Positions 17,052-25,341 of a DNA stretch of 64,000 nucleotides are shown piece by piece. The translations under genes were made by a program, and so were the position numbers. Numbering within the stretch: position 1 is the first letter of the stretch; each line of letters begins with the position of its first letter. The notes beneath the pieces were generated by a model that had not been told where the DNA came from, did not search any database, and worked only from the letters and a program-made list of their open reading frames with translations. The stretch is from Ciceribacter ferrooxidans (GTDB taxonomy: Bacteria > Pseudomonadota > Alphaproteobacteria > Rhizobiales > Rhizobiaceae): positions 1 to 64,000 of the forward strand of contig NZ_SDVB01000106.1 in the NCBI RefSeq assembly GCF_004137355.1, written 5' to 3'.

Positions 17052-17606
17052 GTGGCGGGAGACGGAAAACTGGAAGACGGAGAAGGCCTGGCGCCCGGCC
17101 CGGGCGGCGCGGGAAAGCCCCGTCTGGACATGGGGTGCCTGACGGAGATCCTCGGCTTCCACCTCAGGATGGCGAACGTTGCCATATTCCAGGACTATCA
17201 GCAGACGATGGCCGGTCTTTCCCTGACGCCGAAACAGTTCACGGTGCTGGAACTCGTCGGCCGCAATCCGGGCGTCGTGCAGATAGACATCGCCGAGCTT
17301 CTCAGCATGGACAAGGCGACGACGATGGCACTCGTCGACCGGCTGGAGGCACGCAATCTCCTCGAACGACGGACCTCCACCATCGACCGCCGGCGAAAGG
17401 ACCTCTTCCTGACAAAACAAGGGCAGGAGGTGCTGCAGGAGGCCCGCGACCTGATCGCCGCTCACGAGAAGCGCTTCACCTCGCGTTTTTCCGGGACCGA
17501 ACTCGAAGCGTTCATCGAGCAGTTGCGGCGGATCTATCTGTCTGGCGAGGGGCCGCATGGGGACCAGGGATCGGGCAACCCTGCCGGAACGGCGGATACG
17601 CCCTGA
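17052..17606 (+). CDS. MarR family transcriptional regulator (hydroxycinnamate unit)
   Basis: A 184-residue protein. After a glycine-rich N-terminus a winged-helix MarR core runs from about 35 to 160, with the recognition region ELLSMDKATTMALVDRLEARNLLERR and the wing TIDRRRKDLFLTKQG. The start is a GTG with AGGAGA upstream. It is divergent from the CoA ligase and hydratase-lyase, the arrangement of CouR/HcaR-type repressors that release DNA on binding hydroxycinnamoyl-CoA. That ligand is inferred from the neighbours. Confidence 0.88.
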   Translation: MAGDGKLEDGEGLAPGPGGAGKPRLDMGCLTEILGFHLRMANVAIFQDYQQTMAGLSLTPKQFTVLELVGRNPGVVQIDIAELLSMDKATTMALVDRLEARNLLERRTSTIDRRRKDLFLTKQGQEVLQEARDLIAAHEKRFTSRFSGTELEAFIEQLRRIYLSGEGPHGDQGSGNPAGTADTP

Positions 17607-17729
17607 TCGAGCTTGTGGAGCCCTCCGGCGCGGGGCATCGCGAAGTCCTTGGACTTCGATCGCCGGCCAAGGGGCGTCCACCGGCCGGTCGACCTTACCC
17701 TGACTACGTCCCGAGCAGCGGCGATGCGC

Positions 17730-17910
17730 TCAGCGCCACGCGCTTTCGCCACGGTTCTCGTAGTGCGCGAACGCCGTCCTCAGCCCTTCCAGAACCTCCG
17801 CCGACGTCTCGAACATTGCCTTGAGCTGCGGCTCGTCAACCTTGTCGATATCCTCGCGGAGGTGATTGATCTTCTCTTCGAGGCGGGCGCGTGGATCCGC
17901 TAGGGCGCAT
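17730..17910 (-). pseudogene. Probable frameshifted small rhizobial ORF
   Basis: One minus-strand frame reads DPRARLEEKINHLREDIDKV, then EPQLKAMFETSAEVLEGLRTAF and HYENRGE, which looks like a small conserved helical protein. There is no in-frame start upstream; the nearest ATG (17910) is in another frame. At the other end a one-base shift would give AWR and a stop at 17730, an ending I associate from memory with this kind of protein. I read it as a gene broken at both ends, but a non-canonical start cannot be excluded. Confidence 0.35.
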
Positions 17911-17952
17911 CTGCCACGTCCGCGACGTTCAAAGGACCGAGATCGGCGCAGC

Positions 17953-18612
17953 TCAATGCATCAGTCTTGCCAGGTGGGATTGGCGTCCACGCAGAAAGGC
18001 CTCGAGGCGTATATTGTAATCAGCGCCGACTGCGGATGCGACGGAGGGGCGCGCCGCGAGCGCCGAACGCCAGACGTTCGTCTTGGGTTTGTTCGCCAGG
18101 ACGCCGAAGTCGCCGATCAAATCGAAGACGTCGAAATATCGAAACGCCGGTCCGAAGACGGCATCGACCAGGGAGAACCGATCGCCGTCGAAAAACGGGC
18201 CGCCGCCGAGGCGCTGTTCTATCCGGGCGAACTTCGCCTCCAGGGCGACCACTCTGGCCTCGAAAGCTGCCTCGTCCGGCGCGGAATAGAAACCTGCAAT
18301 GTCGTTCAGGAGCGCTGAGCCGAACTCCATCCAGGCGCGATGATCGGCACGCGAAAGGGCATCTGCAGGATGCAGCGGATTAGGCGCGGTCTCTTCCAGG
18401 TATTCGAGGATCACGGCGCTTTCGAAGATGGGGTGATCACCGACCTTGAGGACCGGTGTCTTGCCCAGCGGGGAAATCGCCGTGAACCAGTCCGGCTTCC
18501 GCGAAAGGTCGATATCGATGCGCTTGAACGGCACGGATTTTTCGGAAAGCGAAATCACTGCGCGTTGCACATAGGGGCAGAGCGGATGGCTGATCAACGT
18601 CAACAAGGCCAT
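17953..18612 (-). CDS. Glutathione S-transferase
   Basis: A 219-residue GST-fold protein: thioredoxin-like N-terminal domain with SHPLCPYVQRA (active-site Cys/Ser region near 10), cis-proline TPVL and FESAVILEYLEE, then an all-helical C-terminal domain. Starting at the ATG at 18612 gives the standard N-terminus. It lies immediately downstream of the Rieske gene and after the DoxX gene, forming a three-gene unit under a divergent MarR regulator. Such units often deal with electrophilic or oxidative compounds; the substrate is unknown. Confidence 0.88.
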   Translation of the reverse strand: MALLTLISHPLCPYVQRAVISLSEKSVPFKRIDIDLSRKPDWFTAISPLGKTPVLKVGDHPIFESAVILEYLEETAPNPLHPADALSRADHRAWMEFGSALLNDIAGFYSAPDEAAFEARVVALEAKFARIEQRLGGGPFFDGDRFSLVDAVFGPAFRYFDVFDLIGDFGVLANKPKTNVWRSALAARPSVASAVGADYNIRLEAFLRGRQSHLARLMH

Positions 18613-18617
18613 GCCCT

Positions 18618-18923
18618 TCACTCCCCCCAGACATAGTAGAGGGCGTCGCCTTCGACGCGTGTCGACAGGAATATCAGTCGCGACCCCTTCGGCGCCGGCC
18701 CTTCCACGCGATCGCCTGTCGCCATGTCGAAGGCTGCATTGTGCCACGGGCAGACCAGCCTGCCGTCACGGCAGTCGAGTGGCCCTCCGAAATGCAGGCA
18801 TACATTGGCCGCCGCCCTTATCCGCTCGCCGCTGCCGTAGACATGCAGTTCGCGCCCGAAGAAGGGGACAAGGACGCTGCCTTCGGCGGGAATGTCGGCG
18901 ACCTTGCAGAGTTCGTGTTTCAT
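18618..18923 (-). CDS. Rieske [2Fe-2S] domain protein
   Basis: A 101-residue single-domain Rieske ferredoxin. Ligands are C42 and H44 (CLHFGGPL) and C58 and H61 (CPWHNAAFD). It has no transmembrane anchor, so it is a soluble electron carrier or small oxygenase component. It is 5 bp upstream of the GST and 24 bp downstream of the disrupted DoxX frame, so all three are probably co-transcribed. Its redox partner is not in this window. Confidence 0.92.
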   Translation of the reverse strand: MKHELCKVADIPAEGSVLVPFFGRELHVYGSGERIRAAANVCLHFGGPLDCRDGRLVCPWHNAAFDMATGDRVEGPAPKGSRLIFLSTRVEGDALYYVWGE

Positions 18924-18947
18924 GATGGATCTCCTGTGGTTTTCGTG

Positions 18948-19369
18948 TCAGCCGCGGCCGAACTCGAACGTCCTCGAACGGGAAAGCGCGAAGGCGCCGT
19001 CGCCGAGCAGAAACTGGACGGCGCTCATCGCCAGCAGAAACACCGGATATTCCCAACCACCGTGGGCATGGTGAAGACCCAGCCATTGGCGCCATGGACC
19101 CAAATGACGGCACCCACCAGAGCCGGCGTGAGCGCAAGCGCAACCCATCGGGTCTGCACCCCCAGCACAAGCAGTATCCCGCCTGCCGCCTCGGCGGCGA
19201 AGGTCACGTAGGCGAGCCAGCCGGGCAGGCCGACGTTCACGAAGAACATCGCCGTTCCGCCGAGGCCGTAAGTCAGAAGCTTGAGAAGGACGCTGTGGGA
19301 TAGATACATCAGCCCGAGGCTGAGGCGCAGCACAAGGCCAGCGTATTCGGACGAAGTGGCGGGAAGCAT
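18948..19369 (-). pseudogene. DoxX family membrane protein, frameshifted
   Basis: The first frame runs from the ATG at 19369 through four hydrophobic segments to GANGWVFTMP, then turns to unrelated residues and stops at 19025. From about 19065 a second frame continues the expected DoxX ending (GGWEYPVFLLAMSAVQFLLG, ending in EFGRG) and stops at 18948. A one-base indel near 19065 joins them. DoxX proteins are small four-helix inner-membrane proteins linked to oxidative stress. Either the gene is inactive or the base call is wrong. Confidence 0.8.
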
Positions 19370-19381
19370 GACGACTCCATT

Positions 19382-19419
19382 TAGATGCATCTGCATGTTT
19401 ATTAATGCAGATGCATCTA
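19382..19419. promoter_or_regulatory. Perfect 15-bp inverted repeat, probable MarR operator
   Basis: TAGATGCATCTGCAT, an 8-bp spacer GTTTATTA, then ATGCAGATGCATCTA is a perfect inverted repeat. Each arm contains the self-palindrome AGATGCATCT. It lies just upstream of the DoxX start and ahead of the divergent MarR gene. Confidence 0.75.
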
Positions 19420-19431
19420 TCTGTCAATCTG

Positions 19432-19445
19432 GATGCAATTGCATC
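19432..19445. promoter_or_regulatory. Second GATGC palindrome near marR start
   Basis: GATGCAATTGCATC is a perfect 14-bp palindrome 20 bp upstream of the MarR start codon. It shares the GATGCA half-site with the larger operator next to it, suggesting autoregulation. Confidence 0.65.
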
Positions 19446-19464
19446 TTTGTGTTATGACGCCGTC

Positions 19465-19929
19465 ATGGAAAAGAAACCGAGTGATGCCGCCATTCGCGCC
19501 TGGGCGCGCCTGACGCGAGCGCAGCAAAGCGCCATGGCCGTGATCGAGCAACGCCTGAAGGTCGCAAAACTGCCGCCGCTCGCATGGTATGACGTTCTTC
19601 TCGAGGTCGAACGGGCCGGACCGGCAGGTTTGCGTCCCTTCGAACTGGAGAAAGCCATGTTGCTCGCGCAATACAACCTGTCGCGCTTGCTGAGCCGGAT
19701 CGAAGAGGCCGGATACATTGCGCGTCAGCATTGCGAAGAGGATGGTCGTGGCCAGATCATCACGATAACCGATGCCGGCAAGGTGGCGCGTCGCGAGATC
19801 TGGACGGTCTATTCCACCGCGATCGAAGCCGCGGTGGGGCAGCACCTTTCCGACGAGCAGGCGGACACGCTCAGCGAGCTGCTGGAACGAATAGCGGCCC
19901 CGCCCCGAAAAGAGCGCTCGTCGCGTTGA
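19465..19929 (+). CDS. MarR family transcriptional regulator (DoxX-Rieske-GST unit)
   Basis: A 154-residue MarR protein with the winged helix at about 45-115: LRPFELEKAMLLAQYNLSRL as the recognition region, then YIARQHCEEDGRGQIITITD as the wing. The ATG at 19465 is used because the longer frame would translate the operator itself. It is divergent from the DoxX-Rieske-GST unit with the palindromes between them. One cysteine in the wing (HCEED) could sense oxidants, as in OhrR/MosR-type members; that is inference. Confidence 0.88.
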   Translation: MEKKPSDAAIRAWARLTRAQQSAMAVIEQRLKVAKLPPLAWYDVLLEVERAGPAGLRPFELEKAMLLAQYNLSRLLSRIEEAGYIARQHCEEDGRGQIITITDAGKVARREIWTVYSTAIEAAVGQHLSDEQADTLSELLERIAAPPRKERSSR

Positions 19930-19975
19930 TCGCTTCTCAGCGCCGGCCGCCGTCGCGGCCAATCCGGCTGCGATC

Positions 19976-21262
19976 CTACTCGATGAGCGCGACCGTCTGG
20001 CCGACCAGGATTTCATCGCTCGACAGGGCGCAGGTCTCCATCGAGGAATTTCCGGTAAAGACAACCTGATCGGCGACGATCTGCGTGCAGCCTCCCGACA
20101 CCGAGGAGTTGCCGGTGAATGCGAGCTGGCCGGTCGGCATATATATGTTCCCCTGCAGGATCGATTCAGAATTGCCCGTTATTTCATGGACGAGGCCTGT
20201 CGTCTTGCGGCTGGCGAAGAAGAGAAGCCCTGCGTAGGGACCGCTCGTCGGCGCCGAGAGATCGATGTCTCCGTTTCCCGTCAGCTTCGCTGCCGCGCCG
20301 TTGACCAGCAGCAGGGTCACGCCGCTGCCGGACAGGTTGGCGCCGGCGGTAACCGTAAAATCGCCTCCGTCGAGAATATAAAGCCCGGGTTTCAGCGTCA
20401 CGTTCCCCTTGATGTCCAGCCCGCCGCAGAAGCGTATGGCCTCCTCCCCTGACGGCAACCGGTCGAACGCATAGGTGGAATTCGAGATGTAATCGAGGGT
20501 GCGGCAAGGAAGCTGCTGAATCTGCATGTCGTCCGGCTCCGCGACCGACGCGAAGGGATCGGCTGTCGGAGGAACACGCTCGACGGGCGCAGCACATCCC
20601 GTGAGGGTCAGACCGCTGGTGGTCATCGCACCGCCGACGGTGTAGACGCAGTCCGTGGACATCATGGCGCTGCCATTCTTCATCAGAAAGGCATCGGATG
20701 CCGTCGAGTTCGAGACGACGCTGCATCCGGACAACTGAACTTCCGTCGAACCCGTCACCGTCACCGCGCCCGAGGCGGAATTCGACAGCGCCAGGACGCA
20801 GGCCTTTGAACCGCCCGTGACCTGTGCCACTGCGCGGGCGCCGAAAACGACCGGGGCACTGGAGAAGACGGAGGAAAACAGCCGCGCATGCGTCTCGCTG
20901 ATGACGACAGTCACCTTACCACCCCCTGATCCGGCTTCGGTACTGACATCAAGTTCACCGGAAGATGAGGCGAAGCCCGAGGCGACGGCAACGGTTGTCG
21001 CCGCCGCATCGAGTGATGAAAGACCGTCGCCTGCGCGATAACGGACGGCCGCCGCATGGGCCGCCACGTCGGCCGCATGCTGCAATTCGCGCTGTTTGAA
21101 GTACCAATAGCCCGTCTCGGCCCCGAGCCCCATCGCGCCGACGACCACCGGAAACACGATCGCGGCGATCACGGCCACGGCGCCGGCGTCATCTCGCTCA
21201 AAACGCCTCGCGAATTCGCGAGCGGAGCGTATCGCAGGATACTGTTGCAACTTCTGGCGCAT
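19976..21262 (-). CDS. tadG: TadG-like pilus assembly protein (Tad domain)
   Basis: About 428 residues. An N-terminal type IV pilin-like helix (DDAGAVAVIAAIVFPVVVGAMG) from the putative Flp/TadE-like region is followed by a long Ser/Thr/Gly-rich extracellular part, as in TadG proteins. The ATG at 21262 has GAGGA upstream; a longer frame begins at 21319. The gene points away from cpaA, so the tad locus has two transcripts sharing a divergent promoter region. TadG is thought to help anchor or assemble Flp pili at the envelope. Confidence 0.82.
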   Translation of the reverse strand: MRQKLQQYPAIRSAREFARRFERDDAGAVAVIAAIVFPVVVGAMGLGAETGYWYFKQRELQHAADVAAHAAAVRYRAGDGLSSLDAAATTVAVASGFASSSGELDVSTEAGSGGGKVTVVISETHARLFSSVFSSAPVVFGARAVAQVTGGSKACVLALSNSASGAVTVTGSTEVQLSGCSVVSNSTASDAFLMKNGSAMMSTDCVYTVGGAMTTSGLTLTGCAAPVERVPPTADPFASVAEPDDMQIQQLPCRTLDYISNSTYAFDRLPSGEEAIRFCGGLDIKGNVTLKPGLYILDGGDFTVTAGANLSGSGVTLLLVNGAAAKLTGNGDIDLSAPTSGPYAGLLFFASRKTTGLVHEITGNSESILQGNIYMPTGQLAFTGNSSVSGGCTQIVADQVVFTGNSSMETCALSSDEILVGQTVALIE

Positions 21263-21321
21263 CCGCGTCCCACATCCTCTGGTTCCGGTCGGTATCGCTA
21301 TACGCGAAGAGGTCCGCATCT

Positions 21322-21341
21322 CGCCATTCGGCCTGACGGAC
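21322..21341 (+). promoter_or_regulatory. Shared pilus/chemosensory motif, copy 1
   Basis: CGCCATTCGGCCTGACGGAC followed by TAG lies in the divergent tadG-cpaA promoter region. It forms an inverted repeat with copy 2, 22 bp per arm with a single mismatch. The same motif is found before the pilin and cheR genes. Confidence 0.6.
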
Positions 21342-21372
21342 TAGTCCAGACCGTTGATAGGCAGCGGCCCCT

Positions 21373-21394
21373 TAGTCCATCAGGCCGAATGGCG
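21373..21394 (-). promoter_or_regulatory. Shared pilus/chemosensory motif, copy 2
   Basis: The reverse strand reads CGCCATTCGGCCTGATGGAC then TA. It is the inverted partner of copy 1, with about 30 bp between the arms. Confidence 0.6.
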
Positions 21395-21465
21395 CCGACG
21401 ACGAGAAGCGGGCACATAGTGCAGCGTCACCCGAGCCGCTTTCGGCACTTTCGAAAGGTAGGACC

Positions 21466-21978
21466 ATGCTCTCGGCACCCGTCGCGTGGATTGCGCTTCT
21501 TCTGTTTGCAGGAACGATGGCCTTTACAGGAGTCAAGGATGCCCTGACGATGACGATCTCCAATCGTCTCGTCGTCCTCCTCTTCGCTGCCTACATCGTT
21601 CTCGCTCCGGCAGCCGGTGTCGGCTTCGATACCGCATTCCTGAGCGCCTTGGCGGCGACAACGGCCCTCGCCTGCACGATCGGCCTCTTTACCATGGGCT
21701 GGATCGGGGGCGGAGACGCCAAGCTCGTTCCGGTCGCAATCCTCTGGCTCGGTCACGGTCTCGCTTTGGAGTTCGTTCTCTATGCGTCCGTGTTCGGAGC
21801 AGCATTGACCTTGCTGATCCTGCAGTTGCGGCGGGTTCCCGTGCCGGCACCGCTCACATCGAGACAATGGCTCCGGCGGATGCACGACGAGGAAACGGGC
21901 ATCCCGTATGGCGTGGCCCTCGCAATGGCAGCCGTCGTCCTGCTTCCACAGAGCCACTGGTACAACGCAGTCTTATAA
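21466..21978 (+). CDS. cpaA: Prepilin peptidase CpaA/TadV
   Basis: A 170-residue inner-membrane aspartic peptidase of the type IV prepilin peptidase family, with five or so hydrophobic segments. The two catalytic aspartates fit the D of VKDALTMTISN (near 24) and the GGGDAKLVP motif (near 84). It cleaves the leader of Flp pilin and pseudopilins at the membrane. A good ribosome site (AGGTAGGA) precedes the ATG. It starts the plus-strand tad operon and is followed by cpaB. Confidence 0.9.
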   Translation: MLSAPVAWIALLLFAGTMAFTGVKDALTMTISNRLVVLLFAAYIVLAPAAGVGFDTAFLSALAATTALACTIGLFTMGWIGGGDAKLVPVAILWLGHGLALEFVLYASVFGAALTLLILQLRRVPVPAPLTSRQWLRRMHDEETGIPYGVALAMAAVVLLPQSHWYNAVL

Positions 21979-22006
21979 ATCGTCTCCGAAGGAAAGCGCC
22001 GCTGCA

Positions 22007-22804
22007 ATGATACGGATCGTCATACTCCTGCTTGCTCTCTCGTCCGGCGGTGTCGCCGCCTGGCTCGCGGCCGCCTCCTCCGAGGAGCCCGCAGACACCA
22101 TCGTTACGGCGACCACGCCGACGTCATCTCAGGAGATCCTGGTCGCGTCTTCCGACATGGCAAGAGGCGCGGTCGTCGAAAAAGGCCAGTTGCGCTGGCA
22201 ACGGTGGGAAGGCGACGTGCCCCCCGCCTTCATAAGCCGCGCTGACGTCCCGAACGCGCCTGCGTCCTATCAAGGCTGGCATACGCTCGGCGATCTCGTC
22301 ACAGGCGAACCCATTCGTCGTGACAGGCTCTCCGAGCGCGGGGCCGGCTTCCTGTCCAGCTCTCTCCCCGGAGGGATGCGTGCGATCGCGGTACGCGTCA
22401 CGGCGGAAAGCACTGCAGGCGGGTTCATTCTTCCGGACGATCGCGTCGACGTCATCCACACGATCGTCAGTTCAGGCGCATCCGGAGCCGCGGGCAAGGT
22501 CACGAGCAGAACGCTCCTGACGAATGTCAGGGTGCTTGCGATCGACCAGGTCGCTTCGGATGGGGCGGGCGGTGCGGCAGTCGTCGGCAAGACCGCAACG
22601 CTCGAGGTGAAACCCGAACAGATCGCGATCATCACGGCGGCGGTGGCCTCGGGCACCGTGTCACTCGCATTGCGTTCGACGACCGACAACAACGAAGTCT
22701 CGGCCTCCGTGAGGGAGCAGACGCGGCAAGGCGTCGTCCGGGTCTTCGGCGGTGGACGCGAGATGGTGGTTCAGGTGCCGCTCTCCGGCACCAATGGGAG
22801 CTGA
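22007..22804 (+). CDS. cpaB: Flp pilus assembly protein CpaB/RcpC
   Basis: A 265-residue periplasmic protein. An N-terminal hydrophobic anchor (IVILLLALSSGGVAAWLAA) is followed by a SAF-like domain with EILVASSDMARGAVVEKGQL and PIRRDRLSERG. CpaB works with the outer-membrane secretin CpaC in exporting Flp pili. No cpaC gene lies in this locus, so the partner must be encoded elsewhere, or the machinery differs. The gene begins 28 bp after cpaA. Confidence 0.88.
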   Translation: MIRIVILLLALSSGGVAAWLAAASSEEPADTIVTATTPTSSQEILVASSDMARGAVVEKGQLRWQRWEGDVPPAFISRADVPNAPASYQGWHTLGDLVTGEPIRRDRLSERGAGFLSSSLPGGMRAIAVRVTAESTAGGFILPDDRVDVIHTIVSSGASGAAGKVTSRTLLTNVRVLAIDQVASDGAGGAAVVGKTATLEVKPEQIAIITAAVASGTVSLALRSTTDNNEVSASVREQTRQGVVRVFGGGREMVVQVPLSGTNGS

Positions 22805-22832
22805 TCGAGGTTCCAGGAAGGCAGACACCCAC

Positions 22833-24578
22833 ATGACCCAGACCGACAACGAGGCAAAGCCCATCCAGCCTGTGGCCGCATCCCCGGCGCTATCCATCCC
22901 GAAAGTGGATATCGCCGTCTTCTGCACGTCCGAAGCCATCGCGGCCGCGGCCCAGACGGCCGCGATAGACCGCCGAATGGCGCGAGTGACGTTGACGGTG
23001 AAGCCTGGGGGCATAAAGCAGGCCACAGCGCTCTACGGCGGCGTCACGTCCCCGAACCTGATCGTGATAGAGAACGATGACGACGAAGCGAGCCTCATGG
23101 CGGCGTTGGAGGCCCTCGCCGTAGAATGCGTGACCGGCACGAAGGTCATCATTGTCGGCCGCTCCAACGACATCGGCCTCTACAAGACGCTGCTGGATGC
23201 CGGCGTGAGCGACTATCTGCTTTCGCCCCTCGATCCGATGGCGCTGATCGCCGCGGTCCAGCGTTGTTTTCGCCATACCGACAGCGAGAAGCTCGGGCGC
23301 ATCATCGCATTCGTGGGCGCCAAGGGAGGTACCGGATCGTCCACCATCGCCCATAACGTTGCGATGGCGATGTCGAACCGTACGGGCGCGGACGTCCTGC
23401 TGGCCGACCTGGACCTGCAATCCGGTACGCTCGGCCTGAACTTCGACGTCGATGCGCCTCAGGGAATGGAGGAGGTGCTTGCGAGCACCGAGCGGCTGGA
23501 CGACGTTCTGTTGCGGCGCCTCGCCGTGCAATACTCGGATCACCTGCATCTGCTCACCGCTGCGGGCGACTACAGCAAGGCCGTCAACCTCAAGGAAAGC
23601 GACGTCGATCGCCTTCTCGATGTCGCGCGGTCGAGTTCCTGGAACGTCGTTCTCGATCTGCCTTATCTGTGGACCCAATGGACACGAAAGATCCTGATGG
23701 AAGCCGACGAGATCGTCATCACGGCGACTGCGGATCTCGCAAGCATGCGCAACGCCAAACACATGATCAGTTTCTTGAAACAGGCTCGGCCGAACGATCC
23801 GCCGCCGAGACTGGTTCTGAACAGGATCGGCACCCCGAAGCTTCGAGAGATCAAGCCGAAGGACTTCGCCGATGCCGTCGGTCTGGACGAGCACGTCACG
23901 GTGCCGCTCGACATGCCATTGTTCGGAAAGGCCGCCAACGATGGCCGACTGATCATCGAAACCGCCCCGCAGTCCACGGCCGGCAAGGCGATGGTGTCGC
24001 TTGCCTGGCGGGTCGGAGGAACCCGCGAGCGCCGAACAAAGCCGAAGTCGAAGTTTCGGGGGCTGCTTTCCGGAATTCTCAAAGGAAAGAAACCAGCGGG
24101 CAACAAGCTTTCGCCGGCACAGCAGCTGACAAAACTGAAAGCCTCCGAGAGCGGCGTTTCGGCCGTCGAATTCGCGCTGATTGCGCCTGTCTTCGCCATC
24201 GGCCTGGTCGCGACCGCCGATGTTGCGCTTGCCTTGCATCAGCGCATGGCGATGGATCACGTCTTGCGTGCCGGTGCTCAGGCCGCCATGTCGGATGCAG
24301 GTGAAGCGAAGGTGCAGGCCGTCATGGAGTCGACCCTCGCAGGAAGCGGCGAAGCGAGCACCGTGGTCCTCGACCCGGTTCACCGCTACTGCGCGTGCCC
24401 GGAAAACGCGAGCGTGGCGCCGGAAGCCGCACCCGCCTGCGGGACGCCCTGCTCCGGCATGGTGCCGCAATACGTCTACTACCGGATGCAGGCGCACAAG
24501 GACTATCAGCCGATGTCTCTCCCGGAAGCCCTGCCGGCCTTCCGGCTGAGCTCCTCGATGCAGGTACAGGTGCAATGA
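22833..24578 (+). CDS. cpaE: CpaE/TadZ-type ATPase fused to a TadE-like C-terminal segment
   Basis: A 581-residue protein. Residues 30-135 form a degenerate receiver-like domain; 150-400 contain the MinD/ParA-type ATPase with deviant Walker A GAKGGTGSSTIAHN and DLDLQSGTLGLNFD. After a linker rich in Lys, from about 435 the sequence ESGVSAVEFALIAPVFAIGL is a TadE/pseudopilin-type transmembrane helix with a C-terminal exported-like domain holding five cysteines. CpaE directs pilus machinery to its cell position. Normally the ATPase and TadE are separate genes. The frame is continuous, so the fusion looks real unless a base error removed a stop. Confidence 0.85.
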   Translation: MTQTDNEAKPIQPVAASPALSIPKVDIAVFCTSEAIAAAAQTAAIDRRMARVTLTVKPGGIKQATALYGGVTSPNLIVIENDDDEASLMAALEALAVECVTGTKVIIVGRSNDIGLYKTLLDAGVSDYLLSPLDPMALIAAVQRCFRHTDSEKLGRIIAFVGAKGGTGSSTIAHNVAMAMSNRTGADVLLADLDLQSGTLGLNFDVDAPQGMEEVLASTERLDDVLLRRLAVQYSDHLHLLTAAGDYSKAVNLKESDVDRLLDVARSSSWNVVLDLPYLWTQWTRKILMEADEIVITATADLASMRNAKHMISFLKQARPNDPPPRLVLNRIGTPKLREIKPKDFADAVGLDEHVTVPLDMPLFGKAANDGRLIIETAPQSTAGKAMVSLAWRVGGTRERRTKPKSKFRGLLSGILKGKKPAGNKLSPAQQLTKLKASESGVSAVEFALIAPVFAIGLVATADVALALHQRMAMDHVLRAGAQAAMSDAGEAKVQAVMESTLAGSGEASTVVLDPVHRYCACPENASVAPEAAPACGTPCSGMVPQYVYYRMQAHKDYQPMSLPEALPAFRLSSSMQVQVQ

Positions 24579-25000
24579 CGTGCGTTCTATCATGCCTCGA
24601 CCGCGCCCGCCGGTGCCAGTCCGGGACCACGGCCGTCGAGTTTGCGCTCGTCGGCCTGCCATTGTTTCTCCTGATACTCGGGGTGGTCGAGTTCGGGCGG
24701 GCGTTCTTTCTGCAAAACGACCTGTCCTATGCGGCAGACGTCGCGGCACGCCAGGTCCTGATCGGCCAGGTCGGTCCAAGCCTTTCGGAAACGGACGCCA
24801 CCACCAGGCTCGACGACGCCGTGCGGGCGAATTTCAGGAGCGGCGATCCCGCACTGCTGCAGGTCACGACGGCGAGAGAAACGGTGAATGGATCGGATTT
24901 CCGAGTGTTGACCTTGCGGTATCCATTCACCTTCCTTCTGCCCGACCTCATCGACACGCCGATCACGATCGGGCTCTCGCGCCGTATTCCGATCGGCTGA
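24575..25000 (+). CDS. tadE: TadE-like pseudopilin
   Basis: A 141-residue protein with a TadE-type N-terminal segment (SGTTAVEFALVGLPLFLLIL) forming one transmembrane helix, then an extracellular region rich in Asp and Thr. The start overlaps the previous stop as ATGA, so it is coupled to the CpaE fusion. TadE and TadF proteins are processed by CpaA and help pilus assembly. Two TadE-like modules, one free and one fused to CpaE, therefore sit side by side. Confidence 0.85.
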   Translation: MTCVLSCLDRARRCQSGTTAVEFALVGLPLFLLILGVVEFGRAFFLQNDLSYAADVAARQVLIGQVGPSLSETDATTRLDDAVRANFRSGDPALLQVTTARETVNGSDFRVLTLRYPFTFLLPDLIDTPITIGLSRRIPIG

Positions 25001-25341
25001 GACGAAGCTGCGAGACGCCCGTCGCAGTTGAAACCGGAGGGCGCCGTCGCCGGCCGGGACTGCTGCCATCCGCGCCCCGACGATCGAGCGTTCGGTTCGA
25101 CGGCTGGCATCCAAAGGGGCTGAGATGGAGATGTCCGGACGGGCGGTCTAGGCCACCAGGCCGAGTGGGTAGTCCAGCTGAGATCGGCCATGAAGCCGAA
25201 TAGATCGGCAGGCTCTTCAGCAGCTATATAACGGCTACACAGAGCACGGGAAGCCAAAGAGTTGCCCACCCGGCTGTGGTACCGAACCAGCCGAAGCATG
25301 CTTGGTGTCGGCTCAACCAGAACCCCACACAAGGAACTTGA
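25001..25341. other. Promoter region of the Flp pilin gene
   Basis: About 340 bp without an ORF I can support. It contains the motif copy at 25148-25168. The region beyond should carry the pilin promoter and 5' leader; AAGGAA just before 25342 is its ribosome site. Confidence 0.5.
25148..25167 (-). promoter_or_regulatory. Shared pilus/chemosensory motif, copy 3
   Basis: The reverse strand over 25148-25168 starts CCACTCGGCCTGGTGGCCTA. It matches the 20-bp consensus CCATTCGGCCTGAYGGACTA at 17 of 20 positions and lies upstream of the pilin gene. Confidence 0.5.

Noticed and set aside
22890-24779. Minus-strand 629-codon frame opposite cpaE
   Set aside because: It lacks motifs; the plus strand encodes a recognisable ATPase.
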